Of a stretch of 64,000 nt of DNA, positions 20,887-32,994 are shown one piece after another. The DNA comes from Pinus tabuliformis (Eukaryota; Streptophyta; Pinopsida; Pinales; Pinaceae). The stretch lies in assembly GCA_031772625.1 (NCBI GenBank), contig CM062815.1, positions 604,609,980-604,673,979 on the forward strand, read 5' to 3'. The position numbers were made by a program, and so were the translations under genes. Position 1 is the stretch's first letter. Each line of letters starts with the position of its first letter. Under the pieces are notes generated by a model that was not told the origin of the DNA, did no database searches, and saw nothing but the letters and a program-made list of their open reading frames with translations.

Positions 20887-21890
20887 TTGATATCGACAAG
20901 GAATAAATATTACAGGATTCCACAGCTATCGAACAATAAGGCTACTGATCAACCTAGTATTTCGACAACAACTTCAACCGAAGTTGTGCTACCCATCATT
21001 CCTGAGCTAACAATAAAGCTGCCAAAGGGAGTAGTACATAAATCGACATTTAATCCTCGTGCTAGAGTAGCCCAAAATTATAATATAGTAGAGGACCTGG
21101 CCCGATTGCCGTCCGCTATGTCGACACTTGAAGTACTGCAAAATTACCCCTCCCAAAAGCAGGCTCTATTATCAGTGATAAGTGGGATTGACCCAACAGA
21201 TTCCAATCTTGTGGCCTTTAATCATAAAGGATATGAACCTCAGTTACCAGCTCAACTCACTTTCCTCATTCAAGTGAAAGCCCTCAAGAAAATTGTTCAT
21301 CGAACAATTATTGATGGGGGGCATCTACATGTATTGTGTTAATGAGTTGCTGGAAAACTTTAGGATCACCACCCTTGTCACGATTTTCAATGACGTTAAA
21401 AGCATTCAATGGATGAACATACACTCCATACGGGATTTTGAGTAACTTACAAGTTGAACTGGGTGGCAAAACGGTAGAAATTGATGTTGAAGTTATCGAT
21501 GGAAATCTCGATTATAACATCCTACTGGGAAAGCCTTGGATTTATGCTATGGCCACTGTTGTGTCAACGTACTTCAGGAAGATTGCATTTCCTTTTCAAG
21601 GAGGAATTACAATCGTTGACCAACAAACCTTTCTCCCAAACAGTTCACAAGTTACGGGAAGCATCCCAATGATCCATGGAAGCTCTCAGTTGCTTCAAAA
21701 TATCAGAGTAGGCCTACTAAAAGACCCTACATTGATGGGTACTTTTTCCCTACCGCCTCCAAACAACCTGGCGGAAGTGGCCACGGTGGGAACCTACAAT
21801 ATGGTATCTTCCATTCAGAAGATGTCTGAACACGATATTAGCATGGATCATCACCAGGTATTGCCTCCAAGCCCAATAGAAGTATTGTAG
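20887..21890 (+). pseudogene. Element B aspartic protease
   Basis: The active-site loop TIIDGG appears at about 21302-21320. Exactly there a base is missing from a G run, which shifts the frame; the domain resumes at about 21438 with NLDYNILLGKPWIYAM, the second conserved half. Upstream 20887-21300 is the linker between the knuckle and protease. It would process gag-pol. Confidence 0.8.
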
Positions 21891-21896
21891 CAATCA

Positions 21897-23228
21897 ATGT
21901 TCTCGGCATGGGAGGCAAACCCAAATGAACGCTCGTCAAGCATTTGGGTAGATAGGTCTAAAGAGTATGGTACCTCTTCAGATCCTTGGTCACATGTACA
22001 TTCTACAAACGAAGGAATTGTTCAATCAATGAACATAGAGGGGGCACCATGGGAATATTACCACCATCATTCCCATCTTCCGGATTACAACGAAGATTAC
22101 TCCGACGACCTTAATCATCCATCAGTCTTTGATTTTCTATCAAATACTGTAAATACAGTGGATTCCGAGCGAAATCTATCCAATATTGAAGAAACTATCA
22201 CCATAAATATCTCGACCAAACCAGATATTGTAGAAAATATTCATGTCGGAAAATCTTGTTTTTCTTCAGAACTGGAAATATATTACGCTCTCTTTCACGA
22301 GTTTAGGGATGTCTTTTCATGGTCATATGAAGAAATGCCAGGCATTGACTTGAGCCTAGTTGAACACAAAATTAAGATGTATCTAGATGTCAAACCAGTA
22401 AGACAATGGCTTCGACAGGTGCACCCAAAGAAAGCCATTGCCATCAAGGCAGAAATTGAAAAACTTCTCCATGCTAGTTTCATTTACCCAGTTCCTCTAA
22501 CTGATTGGGTATCCAACATTGTTCCTGTGATGAAAAAGCAATGAACAATTAGAGTGTGCATCGATTACAAGGATGTAAATAAAGCTTGTCCGAAGGACAA
22601 CTACCCTACACCCTTCATCGACCAGATAATTGATGAAAGCGCCGGATGCGAAATATTTTCGTTTATGGATGGATTTTCCCGGTATAATCAAATAAATATC
22701 TACCCACAGGACCAGTCAAAGACTGCATTTATCTGCCCGTGGGGCACATTCGCGTACCGTAAGCTACCTTTTTGTTTAAAGAATGTAGGGGCAACTTTTC
22801 AGAGGGCAATGAATTATGCCTTCCATGATATCAAGAACATCATTCAACCATACCTCGATGATCTTCTGGCTCACTCACGAAAGCAGACTGATCACCCACA
22901 GTGTTTGAGAGAAATACTTCTATGTTGCTGACACTACAAAATAAGACTCAATCCACACAAGTGTGTGTTTTGCGTTGGTTCTGGTCGTTTACTTGGTTTT
23001 GTAGTTTCAAAGGACATAATTCGTCTCGACCCGTGCAAGGTTCAAGAAATCATCGATTCACCCCCACCTTCAAATTTGCTTCAGATTCAGAAACTCCATG
23101 GGAAAGCAAACTTTCTGAGGAGGTTCATTCCAAATTACGCCGAACTTGATAAAGTTTATATGCGTCTTTTGAAAAGAAAGTACCCTTCAACTGGGATCAG
23201 GTCACGCAAGCTTCCTTTGATGCTCTAA
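21897..23228 (+). pseudogene. Element B reverse transcriptase
   Basis: A non-conserved linker is followed from about 22380 by the RT palm: a Lys-Ala-Glu-Ile-Lys motif, CIDYKDVNKACPKDNYP, the first catalytic Asp in SFMDGFSRYNQI, CPWGTFAY, and the YLDD box near 22851. The LGF and FLRRFIPN motifs of the thumb follow. In-frame stops occur at 22542 and 22929; the frame shifts near 23188. The enzyme copies element RNA to cDNA from the tRNA primer. The PKDNYPTPFID form is typical of the Tat/Ogre group. Confidence 0.88.
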
Positions 23229-23580
23229 AGGAATCCCTAATAAAAGCATCAATAATGTACGCTCCTGATTATCAAAAAGACTTTAACCTATATCTGGCTG
23301 CAGCAGATACGACCATCTCAATGGTTTTAGTTCAAGAAGAAAATGGAATTGAACATCTTGTTTATTATTTGAGTCGAAACTTAAATGATACAGAAAGCAA
23401 GTACTCCTATGTTGAAAAGCTGGCTCTCACAGCTGTTCAAGCAATACAGAGATTTTGACAATATGTTCTCTTTCGAAAAACTACCGTTTTGTCGTATTGC
23501 AACCCCATGACTTACATCTTGTCGCGACAGTTGCTTGGGGGAAAATATTCAAAGTGGATAGCAATTTTGTAAGAGTTTGA
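23229..23580 (+). pseudogene. Element B RNase H (first, linked to RT)
   Basis: In a new frame after the shift near 23188: Tyr-Ala-Pro-Asp-Tyr, then the catalytic Asp in LAAADTTISMVLVQE, the YLSR motif and the Glu in YVEKLALTAV. A TGA (23457-23459) cuts the domain. It degrades RNA in the RNA-DNA hybrid. Confidence 0.8.
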
Positions 23581-23683
23581 TCTGGAATTCGTAAAATCCA
23601 AATCAAAGAAAGCTCTAGTTTTCACGAAGTTACTATGTGATTTCCCATCGTCATCCAACGATTCAACATCTAAAGCAACAATC

Positions 23684-24967
23684 GTGAATGAATTTTTGTT
23701 TTTGATATCTTCAAGTGATCCGTGGTATGGAGATATAATCATTTATCTCCAAACCCAAACGTATAGGTCTAATACCTCTCGCTCAGAACAGCAACGTACT
23801 CGATACCAAGCAAAAGACTACATGATCATTGGTGATACACTTTACCGTCATGGTGTCGATACAGTTCTGTGAAGGTGCCTCACCCATGAGGATGCTGAAA
23901 AAGTCCTGAATGATTGTCATTTAGGGCCATGTGGGGATCATCAATCTGGTTATGCTACGCCACAAAAGATTTTACGAGCAGGATACTTCTGGCCAACAAT
24001 GTTCAAAGATTGCATAACCACAGTCAGAAGTTTCCATGCTTGTCAAATCTTAGACCGCAAAACTAGAATACCACCCACACCTCTGCAGCCAGTAGTTGCT
24101 GTTGGACCATTCACCAAATGGGGCATAGATTTCATGCAATGTAACCCCACCTCAGCCAGGGGGCATGGGTATATCATAGTCACAGTTGAATATTTTATGA
24201 AATGGGTCGAGGCAATGCCTACATTAAACAACAGTGGAGAAACAGACACTATTTTCTTTTTCAATCATGTAGTCTCCAGGTTTGACGTTCCACAAGCTAT
24301 AGTCACAGATCATGGATCGCATTTCCGTAATCACATGATGGTTGAATTGATCACCAAATTAGGACTGTCCCATGACAGCTCTACTCCGTATTATCCGCAA
24401 GCTAACGGACAGGTTGAGGCGATTAAAAAAGTCCTGAAACACATGCTGCAAAGGATGATTGGAGTCCATAAACAGAGTTGGCACCTAATCCTATACTCAG
24501 CCTTGTGGGCATACCGGACATCGATAAGAAATGTGACCGGGTTTACACCCTTTCAGCTGGTGTATGTCCTGGAAGCGATCTTACCAGTTCAGTGTGAAGT
24601 TTCGTCTCTCAAGCTCGCAGTTGACCTCCTCCCCGAAACTTCAGAGAAAGAGGCTCGTTTCTTAGAGTTAATCCAACTGGATGAAACCCATCATGACACT
24701 GCCTTGGCTAACGAAGCACATAAGAAACGGGTCAAAGCACAATTTGACAAGAATGTCAAACCCCACGTTTTCTCAGAAGGTGACCTGGTCTTACTTTATG
24801 AACAGGAAACTGATAAATTGGGAGCAGGTAAGTTCCATTCTTTGTGGATGGGTCCCTACATTGTTAAGCATGCATTAGCAAAAGGAGCCTACGAGCTAGT
24901 AGATTATGACAGGATTCCACTGTCACAACCCCAAAACAGGTTGTACCTTAAGCATTACTATGCTTGA
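23684..24967 (+). pseudogene. Element B integrase
   Basis: The zinc-binding N-terminus is at about 23890-24050; one of its two Cys seems lost (the expected C-H-A-C reads F-H-A-C). The catalytic core is intact in its key residues: Asp in KWGIDFM, Asp in VTDHGSHF, Glu in GQVEAI. From 23999 to 24967 the frame is open, including the C-terminal domain that ends with LKHYYA. It would insert the cDNA. A stop at 23870 separates it from the upstream linker. Confidence 0.9.
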
Positions 24968-25056
24968 CTCGGCATGGTAACCTCTTCATATGCATTTGTT
25001 AAAATAAAAAAATCGTTAAGAGTGATCGTTTTGGTTAGGTAATCCACTTTTTCATT

Positions 25057-25491
25057 TTGTTGAAAATTTCGAACCCATTGGAATCATCTGCTGGATACGC
25101 CGATGAGGTGAGTCGTAGTACGCGGAACCTGTCTTCTGCAGCTTGGGCCATCTTTGATCCAAGCGGAGAGTTAGTGAGTTTCAGAGGGGTGTGCATTGGT
25201 CAATCAACGAACAATATCGCTGAATATAGCGCGTTGATAGAACTCCTATCTGATGCCATCGCACATGGCATACACCGACTTGTCGTCAGGCTAGACTCAC
25301 AGCTCGTCATTCTACAGCTTACAAGCATCTATTCCTTTCGGAATCCAACTATCTATAGCATGTTCCTAAGGGTCAAGATTTTGGAAAGGCAGTTTGATTC
25401 TATTCAATATCAACATATTTCCATAAACTTAAACACATTAACCGATTCATTAGAAAATTATGTGTTGGATAGACATTTGCAACATTTGTAA
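25057..25491 (+). pseudogene. Element B second RNase H domain (after integrase)
   Basis: A separate frame about 90 bp after integrase encodes a complete small RNase H fold: first Asp in YADE, the Gly/Phe strand around AAWAIFDPSGE, the Glu in NNIAEYSALIELL, Asp in VRLDSQLV, and a last Asp in LTDSLENYVLD. The dual-RNase-H state (archaeal-type aRNH) is a known mark of the plant Tat lineage. The frame is fully open. It is not joined to integrase by an in-frame read-through, so it was expressed by frameshift or the join is damaged. Confidence 0.8.
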
Positions 25492-25747
25492 AAGAAAAGC
25501 ATTTTATCAATAACTGCATCAGGATCATATAACTAAAACAAACTAAAGCTCCAAAAATCAAAAATATATATATAACTATTTATAGTTTGTACATAGTGTT
25601 CTGTGACCAGGACAAAATCAGTCATATGACCCAAAAACTCAAAATGCAAGGGGCATCCTAATCTATTGGTGCTGGTGATAACTAGTCATCGCTTGTGCAA
25701 TCATGCATAAGAGCCTAGTCCATCGGCTCGGCACGCTAGTGGTATCA

Positions 25748-26494
25748 CGAGCAGTTTTACGCAAAGTTCAATCTCGTTAAAAATTAAACCTAGCAATGAG
25801 CATATGTTCCACCAGAGTTTAAGCTCATTAAAAAATGAACCCACCTCTGGTAAATAACCATTGCAAATGCAATATCATCAGCTTTTGAGCCTTGGTCGTG
25901 TTCTTACTATCACCTCCACTATGTTTTAGCCGATCATACACCTCCATTTGATTGTTTACCCCTTTTGAGGAACAACTATGACGAGTGATTCTGTTATCCA
26001 TCTTCTTAACACTGCCATGATTGGAAAGTTCCAACCCTCACCTGGAACCAGCTACTACCTGAAATATCACTCGTTCCTAAAAAAACGAGTCTCCTTTAAG
26101 CTCTTTTCATCTGACTCGTAAAATATGAAAATATTGCCGAGCAATTGGCCTCTCTAGCTCGTTAAAGTGATTGGAAGTGCCATCCCTCCTCTAGATTTTA
26201 ATCTTCTTGGACTTGAGGGATTATTGCACAAAAAGATCGAGCGTTTGTCTTGTTCGGCTCGTTAAAACTATCGAAAAGTCATCCCTTTCGCATTGTTTTA
26301 TACTTTTTCGGGCTTAAGGGATTATACTACAAAAAAGGAATATCGGAGTTTCCTTTCCGTCTCTTTTCAGACTCTCTAAAATTGAAAAGAACCGAGTTAT
26401 CCTTGTCATTAAATTCGTTAAAACAATAGCGACAAACTTGTCCATTCAAACAAGAGCGAGTTTCACTATCGCTAGGCTCGTTAAAACATAGCGA
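25748..26494 (+). other. Element B 3' structured region: predicted pseudoknot array
   Basis: Counterparts of the units in A: 25797-25801/25823-25827 with 25817-25821/25836-25840; 26085-26091/26113-26119 with 26104-26110/26125-26131; 26182-26188/26215-26221 with 26201-26209/26229-26237 (one mismatch); 26238-26242/26257-26261; 26281-26287/26316-26322 with 26303-26308/26332-26337; 26346-26349/26371-26374 with 26362-26369/26383-26390; 26393-26398/26412-26417 with 26403-26407/26431-26435; 26457-26460/26477-26480 with 26469-26473/26490-26494. Some stems have decayed, most persist. Confidence 0.6.
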
Positions 26495-26519
26495 CGGGTT
26501 TGCCTGAAGGGAAAATTAT

Positions 26520-27658
26520 AGAACAAGCATATGTTATCCTCCTCAAGCTTGACAAAAATAAAGAGGTACTGGTCAGAAATGACTGGGGAAACTTGGGAAG
26601 AAAACTTGAAGAAACTTTATTGGTAGCATGTCGCTCTTGAACATGACACTTTCACTCCATCACCATGATTGAGTCGAGTTGGGTTATTCCGTTCACCGGT
26701 CATATCACCATTGGTCCATCATACCATCCACTTTTGGGGTTAACGCTACCAAGCCATTTCAGTGTCGCCAATATGTTCAAGAGAAGTCGCTCAGAGAATT
26801 CACCTACCCAGCTTGTGTCTCATCCATTGTAATACCTTCACGCTTCATTCTTTCATGACCGCCACCCTGAACCTTGTATCATCAGATCATTTTCACCTCT
26901 ACAAAATCATTTTCTCCATTCCATGTCATAGATGTGGGATCCATCAATGCCCTCCTACGACAGGTCACTTCTTGTCGACATCAGCTCATTATCCAAGAAG
27001 CCGACCTGGGAACAACCCTTTCAGTACTTTGAAGCTTGCATGCCTCAATGGCAAGTTTCTCACTTCCGGCGATAGGTCTACATTAATGTCCTTCGGCCGA
27101 AATATTTTGCATGGTGTTCGACATCGACTCATGTATTCACACCACATGAATTGTACTGCAGTACCTTGAGGGTCATCATCATCATCAGTGATTCCTCTCG
27201 CGTCTGTTAACAGCTTACATCATCAGCTGGTAATCGAGCAATGTCCTTCCATGCTCGACATCAGAACATCTTTTCATATCGATCGACTTGTACTTTCAGG
27301 CAAAGATTGAACGAGTTTTGAAGACCCTAGATCTAGTTTCATCCATCTGGGCTGTGATATATTCAGGAAAATAAAGACATCAAATGTACATCATTGCTGC
27401 ACAGATAATCATCCAAACTAAGGGATGATGGCTCTACCAGAATCATTAGTCTGCACACAGACGGTTTTCTATCCTATGTACATGAAAATGAATTTACCAA
27501 GCTGAGCATGGGAATGCCCGCCTCATCTATATCATGAAAATATTATGAAGATAATGTATTGTATTGTATCTTATTACAGGTCGCCTTCCAGTTCGAAAAA
27601 CCTCGAATCCTCATTATAAAGCATTTCACCCGACATCAAAAGATTTACAACCTCATGC
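26520..27658 (+). other. Element B 3' non-coding region
   Basis: No gene. Colinear with 9077-10198 of A. Confidence 0.6.
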
Positions 27659-27671
27659 TTTAGGGGGCAAC
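27659..27671 (+). other. Element B polypurine tract
   Basis: TTTAGGGGGCAAC just before the 3' LTR, same as in A. Confidence 0.8.
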
Positions 27672-28685
27672 TGTTATAGACATATTTGGGCACTGCAACC
27701 CCAATCACATATGTCCATAAACCAAGGGCTTCTATGTCCCTAAAAGTGTTGTTTCATACCCTAAAGGAGCAAGGTCAGCTGATTACATCATCTCCCAGAA
27801 GTTCTCCATGAAAAACCACTCAGAACTGGTCAAAGCAGGACCATACAGATTGCCCAGTGATAAGGGTGCGATGCATCTCACCTACCACATGAAAAAAGTG
27901 CAATGCATACTGGAAAGCCCTTCTGTAGGGTGCGATGAGCGAGAGCAAAAAAATGGCACAAGCAGTTTGCTAGGTGGAAACCCTGAGAATCTTCTAGAAG
28001 CTGCTCATTTGACACTTTCTTCCCTGAATTCGCTCAAGGATGAGTAAGAGATCATGAAATCTCCAAGTGGAACCAAGAAATATCAGAGAGATGACACTAA
28101 TCAAAATCCCAGAAGCTGACTCACCCCCCTGCAAATATCTATATATGGATCCCTCATCCCAGAGATCCAAAGGTTGGAATTTGGTAATTTGCAAAGAAGT
28201 GTTGTTGGTTTTTCTTTGTATGAGGTGAAGAGGGCTTTCAAGCTGGGAGGATGGCGCTGGGTCAGACCAAGTGGTTGTAATCCTCTCTTCTACTACTTTT
28301 ATCAATAAATCTATTTGATTTTTCCTCCATATTCTTGTGTATCTCCGAATATTGTGTTGATATATGCATTTGTATGGTCAATATATATCTGATCCTATAT
28401 TTTTTACGGTGATAGATCTCTATGCTTTGATGGTATTATGTTGCTGTGATTCTACAGGTGTCCTTTGAAGCGGGACAAGTAAGGAAGAAGTGGTGAGATT
28501 CTGTCGAAGGGGAAAGGAAACAAGCAAGGATCTAAGCAAAAGACTGAGGTTGGTACTCTTTGCTTCTTTCTCATCTATCTCTCGTAAAGGAAAGAACAAG
28601 TGACTTTAGTTTGTTTGTTTCTAAGATAGCTACCCATCTTAGTGGTACTAGTAGTTCTGAATAGACACTAGTTTTCCCGGTAACA
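27672..28685 (+). repeat. Element B 3' LTR (1014 bp)
   Basis: Pairs with 15476-16515. TGACTCA at 28117-28123, TATATAT at 28140-28146, AATAAA at 28304-28309. Followed by the TSD copy GTAGG. Confidence 0.93.
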
Positions 28686-31600
28686 GTAGGAGTCCTAGCA
28701 GTGGGTCGTAAGCTAATGCCTTAATCGTGATGTCGCATAGAGGCAACTAGGATAACTTTATCAGTAGCAAGGGTGTGAGTGTTGCAGTGAGTCAAGGAAG
28801 ATGTATGATAGGTTCTAACAAAAAAGGGGGAAAAAGGGGTGAAGGTGAGTTCTAGGTTGAAAAGGGATCAGTCCCAACTCGGCTAGGAACACAAAACATA
28901 AAAGGACATACACAGATTCTGGAGAAACAGTCCACTTGGATGTGGTAGTCACAACATATAGGGTAAGATAACACGTACAACACTCACGGATCAATCCGAG
29001 ACGAGTGCGGCGGTTGTTATAGTAAGGTTCATGTGAAAGGTTTGTCTGATGTCTGGTAGGGTAGTAGACACAGACGGTGACAACATTAACAACATATACA
29101 ACACATTAACAACAAGATTCATATAATTGCATGTAAATCAGCTCATACACAAATATGTAAGTTAAACCACATATATCATTAAGGCAATTGGAGTAGTCCA
29201 ACTACAATAACAACATATGCATGAAAATGTGTTGGCTCTATTATATAAAAGTGTAAGTTCTAATCATACAATACATCCATGTAAACCTGCTAGCCCCATC
29301 AGTGAGACGTTACAGCCACATCCGCCTGCTCTTCCAAAGAGATGTACTAGCTCCGTGCAGTGGAGAAGCCAAGGCACGTTACAATACTGTCCAAACCTTC
29401 TTCAGATAGTCTTAGTAGAAGCTTGGCGAATCAAAAGCCTGTACAATGAGTTATGAGGGACTATTTATAGAAAAGGGTGGGGTGACCCTTGACATTCCCC
29501 TTTGTGACAGTTCAACTACCCTCATGAATCTCCAGCTACTCTATGACTATTACATCCAACTATTGACACTTGACTTACAATAGACATGACTCAACATTAC
29601 AATGCACATGTACTCATGTGAGACAACATGGCTTGAGAAAGCCTTGAAAGACATTATTGACACTCAATCTGCTGTGATGAGACCAACTCTTTGACATGCT
29701 AGTGATGGTGAAGGTGGTGATTTGATGCCAAGCTTGGTCATCTATGATGGTGTGCATGCACCTCATGGTCACATCTTGCTAAAGCGAACTCTTGTCTCCA
29801 TTGAAACCAGTGCATTGGTTTGGCTCCTTCATCCAACTCGTCTGCTAACATGCACATGGTCTTCTCGGGTGCGACTAAAACGGAAACACATTGATGCATA
29901 GTGTTCATGTTGATCTTCAAGTTTGTGCTGGTGATCATGTGCATAAACTTGTTGAAGTACATGTTCAGCCCCAGTTGGACTTGCTTCTTGTCTTCGCCTT
30001 GCTGAGTGTTTTGAATGGGTTGGATTGCATGCGTGTGCTCAACGACATGCATGTTGTTGAATCCCTTGCATGCGATCAAAAACACTACTCACCATGCCTG
30101 CTCTGTGTCCGCTGCTGGGATGGATCTTTAACTTGTACAGGCGTAGTTTCATCTATGAGTGCATGTTGCGACCACTGCTGTTCTTGATACTACTGCAACT
30201 CATTCGTCTGTCTGTGTAGCTTCATGTTCTTCCTTTAGTTGCTGCTTCGGCACATGCAACTCCTTCTCCATTCCATTCTCTATCTTCGCGTGACTTTCAT
30301 GTCGCGCCATCACCTCATAGACTGAGTCTCCAAAGTTTCTTTCATTATCAGTGGATCTGCTTGATCTTGCAAATTTTTTCTGCCTCTATGTTTTCAACAA
30401 CCTTCCTCTTACATTCACTGTGTTCGTTGCATTTGTTATGTTGTCTTCAACTGTTGTTCATGATGCTACTCATTGTTATGTTGCTGCTTGATGTCCTTGT
30501 CTACAAATAACTTGATGTCTTCATGAGTAGGCAAGCTCATAAACACTTGATCGACTGCATCCCCAAGCGTTCTCTAAATGGTGTGTTCATCTTTACTCTC
30601 TTGGAAACCATTGTAACTATACTGTTGAGAGGCAGATGAACACCTGTGATACCTGGAGACATGGAAACACTCATAGCAAGCAATCTGTCAATCAAAACTG
30701 AAAATGAACATGAGAACTGACTTGCAACATACCTGGGTGAATGAGCATGAAGGTTGCGCAGTTTCGGTCGAGAGGTCAGGAGACCGACTGCCAAGACTAC
30801 ACAAGGCATAGTCTAGGTTGTTGGGAGATTAGCTGACTGCTGGAACTACACAGTGCATAGTCCAGTCTGGTTGTTGGCTACTGAGATTACGCAATGCGCA
30901 ATTCCAGCTGGGAAGGACTATTGGCCTAGGGACAGATTTGCGCAATTTCTTGGGCCAAGCAGCCACTGTCCTCCATAAATGCGCAAAACAGTCTTGGAGG
31001 CCACTACTGGACAAGAATGTGCAAATTTGGAGAGGAAGGTGAGCCTTCCCCCCCCGGATTGTGCAATGCAACCTTGGTGAAGGCAGAGTCCTAGCCAAGG
31101 TTGGCCCAACTCGCTGATAGGCAACTGAAAGTAACTAAGATAGTAAATGCATGGCAACACTAAGTTATAGCAGAAGTGATTGACAGTGCATGCAAAACAG
31201 GAATGAAATATTCAGTAAATAGATCAACCTGCATGTAGGTGAGGCAGTTCACCGATTGGGTGAACGTCCGTGCAAAACAGTTTCATGCATGTGATAGTAG
31301 TGAGATAGCAGTGAAAACTAAAACAGGGCTAGGAAAAGCTAGTATATATGTAAATGACAACAAGCGTTTAAAGAAATCAAGCAAACTGTAATCCCACAAG
31401 TGAAAACACAAAAGGAAACAAAAATGGAGCACAAGGCATGGGAAGTTGTCTTACCCCAAAACAACTGAGGTGAATGTGCCGACTACTCCTAGATGTGATG
31501 TGGGATGTCAGAACTGCAAGGTTGATGTGAGGAATGAGCTCTATGGTTTTTGGTTGATGCATTTTGATAACATCGAGGTTGTGACGTGCATGCCACAAAT

Positions 31601-32314
31601 CTAGGGGAACCGACACTTGGTGGGAGGTTTTGGAATTTCTCCTTGCATGTAACCTCCAGCTACTAAACATAGATCCCTGAAACAAGCGACGCCTTTACAT
31701 GCTACCTTGGGAGAAACAACCCATGCATGTAAGTCTATTTCTCTTAGTCCCAGTGGGAATCAGTCAACTCAGCTGCACATGCAAGAGATTAATCAACTGA
31801 TGGAGAAAAATGTGCATCTCTGGATGGGAGCTGGGTTGGCTACCGAGGATATTTTCACAACTTCCGGGTAGAGCCGCTAACTGCTGCCCAGATTTGTGCA
31901 AATTATGGGCTGAGCAGCCTTGCTGGGGAAATTTGCACTAATCTTGCTGGGAGTATTAGCATGCAAGATTGCACAATCCTAGAGCCCAACAAGCTTTTAG
32001 AGAGGATTGCGCAATCCTGGAGCCCAGTAGGCTGCTAGAGAGGATTAAGTAATTTCTGGAGGGAAGGTTGGTTTCCCTCAAGAAATGCGCAATTTTCAAG
32101 GGGAAGCTGCTCAGCCTACAGCTAGACGAAGTCTATGTGAATAGCCTATGAGGGGAATGGATCAAGTTGTGAGCGACAGGTTACCTTTGTGCAAGAAAGA
32201 CACTAAATCTCGTGAAATTGATGAAGCAAGGCAAGCTACTATGAAGGTTGGAAGGGAGGCTCCAAAACGCGGCCAAGGAAAAATTTTGGAGGGTAGTTGT
32301 AGCTGCTACAACAC
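28686..32314 (-). repeat. Element C LTR (5' in element sense), main piece
   Basis: Continues the LTR begun at 15391. It runs parallel to 1026-3403 plus 11246-12418, with an uninterrupted junction at about 31090 that shows the empty site for A. It ends CTACAACA at 32314. ORFs here are not conserved between the LTR copies. Confidence 0.85.
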
Positions 32315-32319
32315 ATCCC

Positions 32320-32994
32320 TTGCCACAAATGAAGGTGTATCCTTTTTACTCTAGGGGCTAGTTTGAAATTCAGCTGTCAACTTGGATGAATCTATGAATG
32401 CTTGCCATGATTGATTACTCTTCCTTAATTCTTCCACCACTAACAATTTATTTAGAGAGAAATGAAAGATACTAGGCTCTACATGAATTTTATTATCTTG
32501 AACCTTATATGCCATCTTACTAAGGCTTCTGAATAAATATAAAGGAAGATTCAAAGGGATTTTTCTTGTGAAATGCATCAATAGCCTAAAATGATACTGA
32601 TAGATTCTCCCAAATCTGCCTTCATAAGTGAAATATCTCTGAATTATCTTACGAATTTTGTTGTAGGGTTCAAGAAAATATTCCCTTGGCACAATAGCTC
32701 CATATTCCTTGCTTTTGTACTTTGAATTTAAGAAATCTTTGTACTTGACTATGTCTAGAGGCATGCCCTTGAACCATTGTTCTCCTTGTAGAAGAATCTT
32801 TGTAGCAGCTGAAATGGTGACATCTGAGACTTAACATCTACCCCGGTGAAATTCAAAGAAGAATCTTTGGTCAGCTGAAAACTATAGCCCTAGATATTCT
32901 CACAAAATCTGATGCAGCCAGTCTGCTCAAATACAACCCTAATTTCTAGATCTGAGTTTATTAAGACAAGGTTTTGAGGCTCAAACCTGACCAT
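32320..32994 (-). pseudogene. Element D ORF3, N-terminal part
   Basis: Begins at an ATG at 32994 and runs leftward with a stop and one frameshift, then an open frame 32764-32351. The segment near 32570 contains YHFRLL followed by a Pro/Leu-rich helix and SLSKMA. The same pattern (YHFRLL, then PYFLLQSLS) occurs in elements E (about 45090) and F, so this is a conserved module and not noise. The ORF is broken by element C and ends at 99-945. It could be a relative of plant transposon-associated proteins of unknown function; no catalytic motif is visible. Confidence 0.6.

Larger units (their letters stand above)
15476..28685 (+). mobile_element. Element B: full-length Tat-like Ty3/gypsy retrotransposon with two RNase H domains
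   Basis: LTRs at 15476-16515 and 27672-28685 begin TGTTATAG and end GGTAACA. The flanks GTATG/GTAGG are a TSD with one change. Internal order: PBS, 1.7-kb leader, gag, protease, RT, RNase H, integrase, a second RNase H, structured 3' region, polypurine tract. Gag to protease share one frame, as do protease to RT and RNase H to integrase, linked by single-base frameshifts. The many stop codons make the copy non-functional, but it is the best coding partner in the window for pol-less element A. Confidence 0.94.
946..32314 (-). mobile_element. Element C: long-LTR, pol-less retrotransposon (LARD-like), hit in both LTRs
   Basis: The same sequence begins TGTTGACG at 946 and at 15391 and ends CTATAACA/CTACAACA at 12418 and 32314. 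Removing the inserted elements A and B leaves two LTRs of about 3.6-3.7 kb around a 2.97-kb interior (12419-15390). Flanks CACCC and CATCC are a probable 5-bp TSD with one change. Orientation is minus: a PBS-like sequence lies inside the right LTR and gag-like frames read leftward. The interior has no room for RT or integrase, so it depended on another element. LTR divergence is visibly greater than in A or B, fitting an older insertion. Confidence 0.85.
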
